This document shows, in pieces, positions 7,548 through 20,027 of a DNA stretch of 64,000 nucleotides. A program made the translations under genes and the position numbers. The stretch spans positions 1 through 64,000 of the forward strand of contig JASJDR010000004.1 in NCBI GenBank assembly GCA_030065615.1. The letters run 5' to 3'. How positions within the stretch are numbered: the stretch's first letter is position 1; each line of letters starts with the position of its first letter. The notes under the pieces were generated by a model. It was not told where the DNA came from, ran no database searches, and worked only from the letters and a program-made list of their open reading frames with translations. The stretch is from Xenococcus sp. MO_188.B8 (lineage in GTDB: Bacteria > Cyanobacteriota > Cyanobacteriia > Cyanobacteriales > Xenococcaceae).

Positions 7548-8759
7548 TCAATCTATCGCCAAGCTTGATTTAACAATAGCGGGCACAATACGCTGACAAG
7601 CCATTTTTCCACCACCTATATTTCTCGCTACAGGACCAATTTGCAAAGCAGCCAAACCCCCCATAATAAAAAAGTTTGACTTAGGCAGACGCAAATGTTC
7701 ATCTAATACAGGTAAACCGTTAACTATTTCTGTGGGATAAGCCTCCAATACATCCTGTAATAAGGGATGCTCGGTAACATTAAATTTCGTACCAGTAGCT
7801 AACCAAATACGGTTGAACTGATGTTTGCTTCCATTGTGACAAAGAACTTGCCACAGATTATCTTGCCATTTTGCATCACTAACTTGACAGCATTCATCGA
7901 TTCTCACCTTACCGTCATGGGTTGCTCTTCTCAATTGCAGCATTATTTCAGGAGTCATCGAACCACCATTACGAGCTTGCTGTATTTGCTGATAACGAAC
8001 AGACCAATCTGTTTCGGCGTGAAAGCCTTTAAGATATTTTGGTCCTAACCAACCAGGATCGGCATCAAAGATCTTTTCTTGTAACTGTTTTCTAGTCATA
8101 AGGGTAACAGTCGCACCTAGGTTAATTGCACCTTTGGCTAAATGTCCGCTAGTCAAGCCACCACCAACGATTAAAATCTTTTCTCCTTTTAGGTTGAGTT
8201 GATTTAAATTTACCTGCTGAGAGTGACATAATCTATCGGTCGGATAATCTGAGTTAATCCTTTCTATCCAATCAGGAAGCTGAACTTTGCCACTCCCTGT
8301 TGCCAAGACAACTCTACGGGCAATAATCGTTTCTCCTGTACTTAAAATCAATCGAAACCGAGAACGAGAAGCAAGTTTAATCGGTAAAATGTGGATTACT
8401 TTGGCTGGATAAACTTTATCTGTTAATTGCCAGCGGCGAATTACTTCATGACAAAAGTCATTAAATAGCTTGGTTCCTGGTCTGTCATAGGGAGGAAACA
8501 ATTCACTATGCCTATGTTCCGCAAAAGTTCTTAATTGATGAGGATGAGGATCGGGATGATGGACAGCAGGCGATCGCAAGTGAGGAATTTGTTGTGCTGC
8601 AAACTGTCGCTGCCATTGACTCAGCCATGTTTGACTAGGATCAAAAACCAGGAATTTACGATAATACTTCACACTTTTTTGTAATAGATGGGTGGTTAAA
8701 GTTAGAGCCTGAACTCCTGCGCCAACAATCGCTAGGTCTATATAGTTGGGTAATTGCAC
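7548..8759 (-). CDS. FAD/NAD(P)-binding oxidoreductase, monooxygenase-like
   Basis: 403 residues with a GTG start at 8757-8759. The N-terminus DLAIVGAGVQALTL is an FAD-binding Rossmann motif; a second dinucleotide motif is ILIVGGGLTSGHLA; LATGTKFNV matches the ATG motif of flavin monooxygenases. The arrangement resembles the ornithine/lysine N-hydroxylase and SidA-like superfamily, but the substrate cannot be named. The gene is divergent from the histidine-rich porin, and the 93 bp between them carry two Zur-box-like palindromes, so zinc-responsive control is likely. Confidence 0.85.
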   Translation of the reverse strand: MQLPNYIDLAIVGAGVQALTLTTHLLQKSVKYYRKFLVFDPSQTWLSQWQRQFAAQQIPHLRSPAVHHPDPHPHQLRTFAEHRHSELFPPYDRPGTKLFNDFCHEVIRRWQLTDKVYPAKVIHILPIKLASRSRFRLILSTGETIIARRVVLATGSGKVQLPDWIERINSDYPTDRLCHSQQVNLNQLNLKGEKILIVGGGLTSGHLAKGAINLGATVTLMTRKQLQEKIFDADPGWLGPKYLKGFHAETDWSVRYQQIQQARNGGSMTPEIMLQLRRATHDGKVRIDECCQVSDAKWQDNLWQVLCHNGSKHQFNRIWLATGTKFNVTEHPLLQDVLEAYPTEIVNGLPVLDEHLRLPKSNFFIMGGLAALQIGPVARNIGGGKMACQRIVPAIVKSSLAID

Positions 8760-8772
8760 TCGCTAGTAATAA

Positions 8773-8787
8773 TGATAATGATTCTCT
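8773..8787. promoter_or_regulatory. Zur-box-like half-perfect site, oxidoreductase side
   Basis: TGATAATGATTCTCT keeps the full left half of the Zur consensus and five of seven bases of the right half. It lies 14 bp upstream of the oxidoreductase GTG start. Confidence 0.5.
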
Positions 8788-8805
8788 ATCTCATTGTATG
8801 CTATA

Positions 8806-8820
8806 TGATAATGATTATTG
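8806..8820. promoter_or_regulatory. Zur-box-like site, porin side
   Basis: TGATAATGATTATTG matches the Zur consensus in the left half and five of seven bases of the right half. It lies 33 bp upstream of the porin ATG. The pair of sites in one divergent promoter region suggests joint control. Confidence 0.55.
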
Positions 8821-8852
8821 TTGTAATTGAATAAAGATTAGGTGTGAGGAAC

Positions 8853-10622
8853 ATGAAAAATCAGCTTTGGGGAACTTACTTACTAAGCCCTCTATTTTTA
8901 GCTGCTCTCTTCGTCCAGAGTAATCAGGTATCAGCCCAAGAAATTGAAGAATATAGCATTGAAAAATACAGCGCAGAGTTAAATTTAGAAAGCTCAGAAT
9001 TCAATCAAGTAACGAATGTCAATCAATTACGAGATGTTTCCCCTAGTGACTGGGCTTATGAAGCATTACGCAGCTTAGTAGATCGCTATGGTTGTATTGT
9101 CGGTTATCGGGATCAAACTTTTAGAGGCGGAAAAGCTTTAAGTCGTTATGAATTTGCTGCGGGTTTGAACGCTTGCTTAAACCAGATTGAACGTTTGATT
9201 GCTTCTTCAGAAGCAGTACTGAGAGAAGATATTGAAACGATTAATAGATTACTTCAAGAGTTTGAAGCAGAACTGGCGTCTCTAAATGGTAGAGTTGATA
9301 ATCTTGAAGGTCGTGTTGCTTTTCTCGAAGATCATCAATTCTCTACTACTACTAAGTTAAAAGGAGAAACCAGTTTTGCCCTCAGTCAAGTTTTTGGTAG
9401 AGAAAAAGCTGATGGTAGTGGCGATATCGATAGTGTAACCGTTTTCAATTTTCGCTCTCGCTTGAATTTCAACACCAGTTTTACAGGCAAAGACCTCTTA
9501 AAAGTTCGTTTGGATGCTCTTAATACAGTACCTTTTGGTTCGGGAGAAGAGGAAGACGATCCTAATGTTACAGGTACAAATATGACTCGTACCGCTTTTG
9601 ATGAAGGTAGTGATGGTTCAGTACGTGTCGGTAAACTTTACTATACTTTTGCGATTGGAGAATCGGTTAAATCTGAACATTCAGAACACGATGCTCACGG
9701 ACATGATGAACATGGACATGACGAACATGGGCATGATGAAAAGAAAGAAAAACATGGAGGTCATTCTGAGCATCTTCACGGAGCAGCCGAAGGAAAACTT
9801 TCGTTTGTGATTGATGCAGTTGGCGGAGAATTTAACGAAAACTTCGCGAACTATAACGAGTATTTTTCGGAAGAATTAACAGGAGCAATCTCTCGTTTTG
9901 GACGTTTTAATCCTATCTATTATCAAGGTTTAGAAGGCACAGGAGCTACAGTTAATTACAATTTTAACGATGCGATCGCTCTTTCTGTGGGTTTTCTGGC
10001 ACCTCGTGCTAGCGAACCATTAGAAGGTGCGGGTTTGTTTAATGGTAGCTATGCCGCGATCGCCCAATTAAGCATCGAACCCACCGATAATTTTGGCTTT
10101 GGTTTTGCTTATTCACGGGGTTATTATGCACCAGAAGAGTTAGTCGTCTCAGGAGAAACAGGAAGCGAAAATGCGAATGCTCCTTTTGGAGAAGATATTG
10201 CGACTACTGCGGATCATCTTGGTTTACAGGGTAGATATCAAATAAGCGATCGCGTTAATATTTCTGCTTGGGGTGGGGTGAGTTTTGCTAACGCTCGAAC
10301 AGATGGCGATAATGATGGTTTTGCCGTCAATAAAGGTGATAATGCTACTATTTTTAATTGGGCGGTAACCTTAGCTTTTCCCGATCTCTTGTCTGAAGGA
10401 AGTTTAGGGGGTATTATCTTCGGGCAACCACCAAAGGTTAGTAGTAACGATGGTGGAGAAGAAGATGAAAACAGTGCTTGGCATATTGAAGCCCAGTATC
10501 GTTATAAAATCAATGACAATATTGCAATTAACCCTGGGTTTTTTGTGGTGATTAACCCCGAAAACAATAGCGATAACGACACGATTTATGTAGGTACAAT
10601 TCGTACCATTTTTGAATTTTAA
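8853..10622 (+). CDS. Outer-membrane SLH-porin with histidine-rich loop
   Basis: 589 residues from the ATG at 8853, preceded by GAGGA; a GTG nine bases upstream is less likely. A signal peptide ends near QVSA. The SLH domain follows (LRDVSPSDWAYEALRSLVDR), then a coiled coil, then an OprB-like beta barrel ending in phenylalanine, as in cyanobacterial iron-uptake porins. Residues about 275-312 hold an insert of HGHDEHGHDEHGHDE type with over ten histidines, probably an extracellular loop that binds zinc. Zur-like boxes lie upstream and a strong terminator downstream. Confidence 0.9.
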   Translation: MKNQLWGTYLLSPLFLAALFVQSNQVSAQEIEEYSIEKYSAELNLESSEFNQVTNVNQLRDVSPSDWAYEALRSLVDRYGCIVGYRDQTFRGGKALSRYEFAAGLNACLNQIERLIASSEAVLREDIETINRLLQEFEAELASLNGRVDNLEGRVAFLEDHQFSTTTKLKGETSFALSQVFGREKADGSGDIDSVTVFNFRSRLNFNTSFTGKDLLKVRLDALNTVPFGSGEEEDDPNVTGTNMTRTAFDEGSDGSVRVGKLYYTFAIGESVKSEHSEHDAHGHDEHGHDEHGHDEKKEKHGGHSEHLHGAAEGKLSFVIDAVGGEFNENFANYNEYFSEELTGAISRFGRFNPIYYQGLEGTGATVNYNFNDAIALSVGFLAPRASEPLEGAGLFNGSYAAIAQLSIEPTDNFGFGFAYSRGYYAPEELVVSGETGSENANAPFGEDIATTADHLGLQGRYQISDRVNISAWGGVSFANARTDGDNDGFAVNKGDNATIFNWAVTLAFPDLLSEGSLGGIIFGQPPKVSSNDGGEEDENSAWHIEAQYRYKINDNIAINPGFFVVINPENNSDNDTIYVGTIRTIFEF

Positions 10623-10639
10623 GTCTTAGATACCTTCAC

Positions 10640-10669
10640 AGCAGGTTATTGTTAGCCTGCTTTTTTTTT
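10640..10669 (+). terminator. Rho-independent terminator of the porin gene
   Basis: Stem AGCAGG/CCTGCT closed around a ten-base loop and followed by a run of nine T. It lies 18 bp after the porin stop codon. Confidence 0.85.
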
Positions 10670-10748
10670 AGTTTAATAAGGATTATTATTTTGATTGACT
10701 AGATATTTAGAGATGAAGAAGTTTATTTATAGCGATCGCTTATAATAA

Positions 10749-11603
10749 TTATTCAATAACCGCACAATGTCCTTCCCCAACATGACCCAAACCAATAATT
10801 GCCTTAGTGAGTTTTTCTTGGTCTTCGGCAGATAACTTTTGAGTCAGGGTGGCATCATCAATGGTTAAACTATTTGCGGATGCCAATTGTGCCAAAGGTT
10901 CAAAACCCAAAGCATCTACATTGAGGGCATCATCGGGACTGGTTTCAGCATCGCCAAATACATGGTCGAAGTGAAAGGTAGTTTCTAATTCCCCTGGGGA
11001 ATCTGCCTCCACAATTCCCTTGCGGTTGTCCCCCACATATTCACCGCAGAGATACTGGATGGGACGATTGAGACTAATATCAAAATTAATTACCTTGTCG
11101 TCTTTGGTAGCTGTTCCCTGCATGACCATCGTTTTACCTGCTAGGGGAGAGTCTGGGGAGGCAGTATCGACTTTCCAAGCTACTGCATTATAAAAACCAG
11201 GGGTTACTTCCGCATTGGTTACTAGAATAGGTGTTGCATCTGCTTCCCCTTCTGCTAGGTCTACCATTTGGGGTGTATCTACTAAAGAGACTTTTTCCTG
11301 ATACTCTAAACCGTCGAGAGTGTCTGTTTCTTTGGGCTTAAAAGCACCATCCATTTGATATGCCGTGACTTCCGCTAGATTTACATCCAGACGATCAAAA
11401 CTCATTGTCCAGCCATCTTTAGTAACGAAACCCTGACGGACAAAATCCTCTCCGTTAGCCACTAGGTTTAAAGTTGCTTGACCTTGGGCATCAGTAACAG
11501 CAGCATTGCCGTCAGTACTTTCTGCTGTTTCACTGTTAGCACAACTGGCGATCGCTAAAGATATTAGAGCAATGGTGTTGAGTTTGAATAAGTTACGATT
11601 CAT
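10749..11603 (-). CDS. Lipoprotein of unknown function, possibly metal-binding
   Basis: 284 residues from the ATG at 11601-11603. The N-terminus MNRNLFKLNTIALISLAIASC has a lipobox (LAIASC), so the mature protein is lipid-anchored. The body is beta-rich with EVTPGFYNAVAWKV, CGEYVGDNRKG, FHFDHVFGD and a C-terminal GLGHVGEGHC. The histidines and cysteine could hold a metal. It may resemble DUF4382/MbnP-like lipoproteins, but this is uncertain. A cobalamin riboswitch lies 365 nt upstream on the same strand and is the only visible regulator. Confidence 0.75.
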   Translation of the reverse strand: MNRNLFKLNTIALISLAIASCANSETAESTDGNAAVTDAQGQATLNLVANGEDFVRQGFVTKDGWTMSFDRLDVNLAEVTAYQMDGAFKPKETDTLDGLEYQEKVSLVDTPQMVDLAEGEADATPILVTNAEVTPGFYNAVAWKVDTASPDSPLAGKTMVMQGTATKDDKVINFDISLNRPIQYLCGEYVGDNRKGIVEADSPGELETTFHFDHVFGDAETSPDDALNVDALGFEPLAQLASANSLTIDDATLTQKLSAEDQEKLTKAIIGLGHVGEGHCAVIE

Positions 11604-11967
11604 AGTTTTCCGAATTCCCAAAATAATGTGTTGTTTTAGCTGGCGATCACTAGTAAAGGTTTTGAATAGGGTAGGTGGTTAATTGCCATGAATTAATCCC
11701 CAGTTTTTGATAAATATTGCTAATAGCCAGCAAAGATTTAACTCTTGATGCGGTGCATAAAACAATACAGATAGAGCAATTTAACATCAAATTACTCCCA
11801 AATTTTATTTATTACTTCAAGCCTGACAAATAAATGTTATGTGTTGCATTGATTTATCAACTTTAGATAACAATAAATCAATTGTAATTATTGCTAATTT
11901 ATTATTAATCATCTGTACCTCGCAGACTATTTTAGTTGATTTTGGAGTTTTGAAAATATTTAAATAA

Positions 11968-12105
11968 CTTTTATTGGCGGGCATCCTGACTGAGAGATTT
12001 TCAACTAAAATCCCATCACAGTTGCGGGACAGCGTTGGATTTGCACCAAACTTTCCCCTTTACTTCTCATGGCTGTTCCCCATGAAAACCGACTATTTGA
12101 TTCTT
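11968..12105 (-). ncRNA. Cobalamin (B12) riboswitch
   Basis: Read on the minus strand, the conserved core appears in order: GGGGAAAGTTTGGTGCAAAT, then CCAACGCTGTCCCGCAACTG, and finally the B12 box AGTCAGGATGCCCGCC (11991-11976). These match the cobalamin riboswitch family closely. The next gene on this strand is the lipoprotein at 11603; about 365 nt of AT-rich leader separates them, with no open frame. Cobalamin binding would be expected to switch off expression. Confidence 0.92.
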
Positions 12106-12155
12106 GTATTTATAATACCTTTAATTGAGTAATTTAAATCTAAAAAAAAACTTTA

Positions 12156-12341
12156 TTAACGAGCCAATTGATATTTGCGATCAATCCAGCATTTAGCTCG
12201 CCGAATTGCATCTATCGTAGTAATTGCACTGGGAACAGCCACTGCACAGCCTCCATCATGGTTAACCCAAGCAGCATAACTACAAAATCCATCTACCTCA
12301 TCGTGTCGATAGTCAACAAAGGTACTTGTCCGCTCGTTATC
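12156..12341 (-). pseudogene. C-terminal gene remnant without start codon
   Basis: A minus-strand frame of 61 codons reads ERTSTFVDYRHDEVDGFCSY, then AAWVNHDGGCAVAVPSAITT and ends WIDRKYQLAR before TAA. The composition is protein-like, but an in-frame TAG precedes it directly and no ATG, GTG or TTG start lies early in it. It is probably the 3' end of a gene damaged near the TnpB insertion. The family is not recognised. Confidence 0.4.
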
Positions 12342-12487
12342 CTAAATCCGATTTAGAATACACCACTTAAAAATTAGACAAGACAGAGGGCAGAAGGATT
12401 TTATTGGGAACAAAGAAAAAGGGGTTTTGAGATGCGGATTTGGTATTAAACCTATTGAAGCTAAGCATGCTTTTGATGGAGTGTGAA

Positions 12488-12530
12488 CTACCCCGACCCG
12501 CTAACGCTGAGGTCGTGGCTTCCAACTTCA
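12488..12530 (-). mobile_element. Right-end hairpin of the TnpB element, probable omega-RNA 3' end
   Basis: The 3' end of tnpB contains a hairpin, CCCGACC with GGTCGTGG around CGCTAACGCTGA on the plus strand. Subterminal hairpins of this kind mark the right end of IS200/IS605 elements, and the guide RNA normally ends there. The exact boundary is not determinable without an empty site. Confidence 0.5.
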
Positions 12531-13699
12531 CCGGGAACGGCATCTAACAAAACCGAAGTCTTGCCAGGTTGTCTTACATTCCCTCCATTGGCAGTGTCGC
12601 TAGTCCCTAACGACAAGATCCGTAAAGCTTCATCTCGAATGTTTTTAGCTGCATTGATATCACGATCTATATTTGTCGTTTCACAACTAGGACAATCCCA
12701 ATAACGAATATCTAATGACAGACTATCAACCACATTCAAACAATGATTACAGGTTTTAGACGAAGGAAACCATCTATCTATTTCAAGATACGTTTTCCCC
12801 TCTTGTTCTGCCTTATATTTCAGCATGGTACAAAACATTCCCCAACCCACATCGCTTATTGCTTTGGCTAGATTATGATTTCTGACCATGCCTTTTACAT
12901 TTAGATTTTCTACTGCTATGACTTGGTTTTCGTCTACTAATTTACGGCTTAGTTTATGCAGAAAATCTTCTCGGCATCTAGAAATTTTAGAATGAACTTT
13001 GGCAACTTTTAACCGAGCTTTAGCTCTAGTGGCACTACCTTTTTTCTTACGAGAAAGGTTTTGTTGCTTTCGCTTTAAATTCTTTTGATGCTTTACTAAA
13101 AATCTTTGGTTGCCAAATTTACTTCCATCACTAGTAATAGCAAAATGCGTTAATCCTAAATCTATGCCAACTACTTTCCCTTCCGTTGAAGGTTTAGCTG
13201 TATCCTTCTCGTCGTCAACCAACAAAGATGCATAATATTTGCCGTCTGGTTCTAGAGAGATTGTTACTGTTTTGATTTGGCCAGTAAACTTTCGATGAAT
13301 TCGACAATAAACCTTCCCGATCTTTTGGTCTAACTTAAGATAGCCATCTTCAAGCTTTCTTCCTTGTGGATAGCTAATAGATTGCCTTCTCTGTTTGGAT
13401 TTGAACCTTGGCAACCCTGCTCTTTTATCAAAGAAATTTTTGTAAGCAGTTGATAAGTTTAAAGCCACTACTTGTAAGCATTGAGAGTAAGCATCTTTTA
13501 ACCAAGGATGTTCTTGCTTAAGTTCTGGCAATTTAGATTGAATCGCATACCTAGACAATCCTTTTCCAGTCTCTTTATAGGTTTCTTGGCATAAATTCAA
13601 CCCATAGTTCCAGAACCATCTACAGCAGCCAAAAGAACGCGCTAAGGCTTCTTTTTGTGGCTCTGTAGGGTAAATTCTGTATTTATATGCTCGATACAT
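12488..13699 (-). CDS. tnpB: TnpB of the IS200/IS605 family (RNA-guided nuclease), no TnpA
   Basis: 403 residues starting MYRAYKYRIYPTEPQKEALA. The RuvC-like catalytic residues are visible: D in VVGIDLGLTHFA, E in IAVENLNVKGM and D in NIDRDINAAKNI. A zinc ribbon CNHC...CPSC lies between the last two. The last 40 residues (GNVRQPGK...VSGSG) are low in structure and correspond to the region where the guide RNA overlaps the gene in this family. No TnpA transposase is nearby, so the element could move only in trans. The gene appears intact. Confidence 0.93.
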   Translation of the reverse strand: MYRAYKYRIYPTEPQKEALARSFGCCRWFWNYGLNLCQETYKETGKGLSRYAIQSKLPELKQEHPWLKDAYSQCLQVVALNLSTAYKNFFDKRAGLPRFKSKQRRQSISYPQGRKLEDGYLKLDQKIGKVYCRIHRKFTGQIKTVTISLEPDGKYYASLLVDDEKDTAKPSTEGKVVGIDLGLTHFAITSDGSKFGNQRFLVKHQKNLKRKQQNLSRKKKGSATRAKARLKVAKVHSKISRCREDFLHKLSRKLVDENQVIAVENLNVKGMVRNHNLAKAISDVGWGMFCTMLKYKAEQEGKTYLEIDRWFPSSKTCNHCLNVVDSLSLDIRYWDCPSCETTNIDRDINAAKNIRDEALRILSLGTSDTANGGNVRQPGKTSVLLDAVPGEVGSHDLSVSGSG

Positions 13700-13832
13700 T
13701 ATCGCTATAAGTCATTAGTGATAAACCTAGTCTACCATAAGTAAGGAAGTTTAGGCGCTTGCCCAGCTTCGTGCTCTGGGTATTATCATCCCCAATCCGC
13801 TATGCTGAGATTGGGGACTTCACGCCATATTC

Positions 13833-14051
13833 TTTAAAATATTGACGAGCGACCCTGGTCGGGCTTCCCGACCTAAGGAAGCGGTCAGACCCCGCGTCGA
13901 ACCTCTCTAAATCTCTCCTGAAAGGAGAGACTATATCGTTCCCCTTCCTGTAGGAAGGGGATAGGGGTAGGTGGCGCAAGGGAATGCTGACCAAGAGACG
14001 CGCGAGTTTGACATTTTTGAATATGCAGGTTTCAAGGTAGACGCGGTTTAA
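13833..14051. repeat. Degenerate copy of the MITE-like repeat family
   Basis: Shares AAAATATTGAC, the GCGAC..GGTCGGG.TTCC.GACCT hairpin, ACCAAGAGA and the end sequence ACGCGGTTTAA (14041-14051) with the element at 38278-38462. The left terminal repeat is missing. It also includes a CTCTCC/AGGAGAG and a CCCCTTCC/GGAAGGGG palindrome. The preceding gap 13700-13832 holds a TGCCCAGC..GCTCTGGG-type repeat and the left flank of the TnpB element; no gene is seen. Confidence 0.55.
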
Positions 14052-14063
14052 CTAAATATTTTC

Positions 14064-14666
14064 TCACCAAATTTTAGTTAAATCCAAATTAAATCCAACC
14101 AATAAAGAATCCCCACTTACTGTTAAAGGATGATCTAGACATTGCACTTCCTTATTCGGAGTATAAATATAAACTTGGCGATTTTTCCGATCAATTAACC
14201 AACCTAAAGATGCCCCATTATCAATATATTCGAGCATCTTATCCTGCAAAGGTTTTAACTTATCGCTAGCAGAACGAATTTCCACAACGAAATCTGGACA
14301 AATAGGTGCAAACTTAGCTTGCTGTGCATCAGATAAAGCATCCCATTTAGTTAATTTGATCCAACTTGCATCAGGGCTTCTTGTCGCACCATTAGATAGC
14401 ATAAATCCCGCAGAAGAATCAAAACCAATTCCAGTACCATCTTTGTCTGTCCAATTGGCTAATTGTTGAATTAATTTAAAGTTACGATTCCCTGTTTCTG
14501 AACCTGTGGGAGACATAATGATTAATTCTCCTGTAGAACTGCGCTCAATGCGTAAATGAGAATTAAGCTGACAAAAATCAAAGAAGCTATCCTCGCTCAT
14601 CGAAATCACAGGAGACATTTGTAACACTATAGAGTTAGTTGTGGCGTCAGTAGTTGTTACTGTCAT
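14064..14666 (-). CDS. Uma2 family (DUF820) PD-(D/E)XK nuclease-like protein
   Basis: 200 residues, the usual size of the Uma2 family, which is greatly expanded in cyanobacteria. The nuclease-fold motif is visible as TRSPDASW, then CPDFVVEIRSASDKLKPLQ, and the later KMLEYIDNGASLGWLIDR. The substrate and biological role of the family remain unclear; many copies are thought to be mobile or selfish. The ATG at 14666 is followed by MTVTTTDATTNS. The gene is alone and 13 bp from the repeat block. Confidence 0.9.
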   Translation of the reverse strand: MTVTTTDATTNSIVLQMSPVISMSEDSFFDFCQLNSHLRIERSSTGELIIMSPTGSETGNRNFKLIQQLANWTDKDGTGIGFDSSAGFMLSNGATRSPDASWIKLTKWDALSDAQQAKFAPICPDFVVEIRSASDKLKPLQDKMLEYIDNGASLGWLIDRKNRQVYIYTPNKEVQCLDHPLTVSGDSLLVGFNLDLTKIW

Positions 14667-14943
14667 GGTTAATTGCTGATTTTATAATCATGAAATATTA
14701 TAACAAGAATTGCGATCGCATAATTTTCTATTAATACATTACTGTTTGTAGTACTTAAGACTGTGACATGGAATCTCGAAGAGATGCGAAATATTGCAGA
14801 AATGCTACCAAGTTCACTGGTAACTGATAACTGTTAACTGATAACTGAGAAAGGGGTTGTATTCGTTAAGAAAAATTTCACCATTTAACATTTAAACAGC
14901 CTTACAAGCTTTTGTGTTAGAATTTTTGAGTGTTTTTTCCTAA

Positions 14944-18621
<3,678 letters not shown>

Positions 18622-18637
18622 TGTCTGTTGTTTTAAC

Positions 18638-18719
18638 CATAAGCTGAAATATTTAAGCATAAAGTGAAATATTTAAGCATATGTTGAAATTTATTTACTC
18701 ATAAGCTGAAATGTTAGAT
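18638..18719. repeat. Degenerate 20-bp tandem repeat downstream of gyrB
   Basis: Units based on CATAAGCTGAAATATTTAAG start at 18638, 18658, 18678 and 18700, the last after a 2-bp slip. The first two differ at two positions; the others are more diverged. The gap 18720-19577 that follows holds a transposase-like remnant, HIP1-containing palindromes near 18950-19010 and a repeat near 19380-19440; no intact gene is seen. Confidence 0.65.
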
Positions 18720-18759
18720 AATCATAGAGTGTCTCACAATTATACGAGATGTTCTATGA

Positions 18760-18918
18760 TTATTTATTTCTAGGCAGCAAAGCAAAAATAGTTTCTTGAG
18801 CCTAAGCAAAAGCTAAACGTAAAGCTCGTTGACCCAAACTTTAGCTCAAAAGCGATAAACCCTTTGCCAAACAACTAACTGGCTTGGAGTCTTCTCCGGT
18901 ACGCAAAGAGTGAGCATC
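18760..18918 (-). pseudogene. Remnant of a transposase-like gene C-terminus
   Basis: A minus-strand frame reads DAHSLRTGEDSKPVSCLAKG, LSLLS, stop, SLGQRALRLAFA, stop, AQETIFALLPRNK, stop. The two internal stops and protein-like composition suggest a decayed gene. The resemblance to transposase C-termini is an impression only. Confidence 0.3.
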
Positions 18919-19577
18919 TTATATCATAGCCACTTTCGTTTGAGTTGCGTAGCAAAGTCATTGCTTCAAAGAAACTAGCGATCGCGTAGCGTTCTCTTCG
19001 AGATCGCATTTCAAAATGGGAAAACACTAGCTAGATAAAGTCCTGTTAATCAAGATCAAAATAATCCTAAAAATCCTCTGAAGACTTTCTGTTATGGAAA
19101 GTTGCACAGGGAATTTACTTATTTTTTTCTTAACACTTCAGGAGGGAACGGAAAGCAACTCGCACATTCTTCAACGAAAAAAATCTATGGGCACAAGGAA
19201 TAAGCTAATAGCTTTGGAATGAGGATTTTATTATCTACCAAAGTTAAATTGCCTAAGCTCGCTATCATGTGAGTTCTCAAAAAAAAGTTTGACACTTTAT
19301 TTAATCCTCATTGCTTTCAAGATATTTTAGACTTTTTAAACCATATTAGACGTTTTTATATTAAAAATGTAAGGGGATGCATCTCGGTCTTTGCGAGAGG
19401 AAATGCTGGGGTTTCCCACAAAGAGCGAATGCGCCAAGAAGCTAACAGCTAAAAGCTAATAGCTTTTCTAAGATGTCCTCTTCTATTCAATCCACACAAG
19501 ACGTCATCAGATTTTCATCAAGACTTAAAATTCAACAAAAATTTATAATTAATGAAAAGCATAAATTAATAATTACT

Positions 19578-20027
19578 ATGGCAAATTGGCTTGAACATAC
19601 AGTACAAGTAGAGGTAGAAGTTCCCATTGAAGCAGTTTGGTCTTTGTGGTCAGACCTAGAGCAAATGCCTCTATGGATGAAATGGATTGATTCTGTAGAA
19701 ATACTCACCGATAACCCCGAACTATCTCGCTGGCAACTAGCTAGTGGGGGATTTCAGTTCAGTTGGCTATCGCGTATTGTCAAAGTAGTTCCTGAGCAAA
19801 TTATTCAGTGGGAATCCGTTGATGGTTTACCCAATCGAGGGGCAATTCGCTTTTATAATCGCCATAGTAGCAGTATTGTCAAACTATCTGTGGCTTACGA
19901 TATTCCAGGAATTCTGGGTAAGTTAATGGATGATTTATTTTTAGGTAGAATTGTCGAATCAACTATTCAAGCAGACATGGAACGTTTTCGAGACTATGCT
20001 TTAAAAGCAAGTGAAACATCCTATTAA
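19578..20027 (+). CDS. SRPBCC (START-like) family protein
   Basis: 149 residues from the ATG at 19578; a longer frame reaches back to 19473, but its extra 35 residues look unstructured. The sequence EHTVQVEVEVPIEAVWSLWS followed by DLEQMPLWMKWIDSVE is characteristic of the polyketide cyclase/dehydrase branch of the SRPBCC fold, a hydrophobic ligand pocket. The ligand is unknown. The protein is probably cytoplasmic. The gene is isolated between repeat-rich DNA and an IS630 element. Confidence 0.85.
   Translation: MANWLEHTVQVEVEVPIEAVWSLWSDLEQMPLWMKWIDSVEILTDNPELSRWQLASGGFQFSWLSRIVKVVPEQIIQWESVDGLPNRGAIRFYNRHSSSIVKLSVAYDIPGILGKLMDDLFLGRIVESTIQADMERFRDYALKASETSY

Noticed and set aside
12168-12356. 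62-codon plus-strand frame
   Set aside because: It is the complement of a better, protein-like minus-strand remnant at 12156-12341.
13800-13994. 64-codon minus-strand frame
   Set aside because: It consists entirely of palindromic repeats (CCCCTTCC, GGTCGGG units) and has no protein-like pattern.
18638-18719. Possible CRISPR array
   Set aside because: The 20-bp units are contiguous with no spacers and no cas genes are near.
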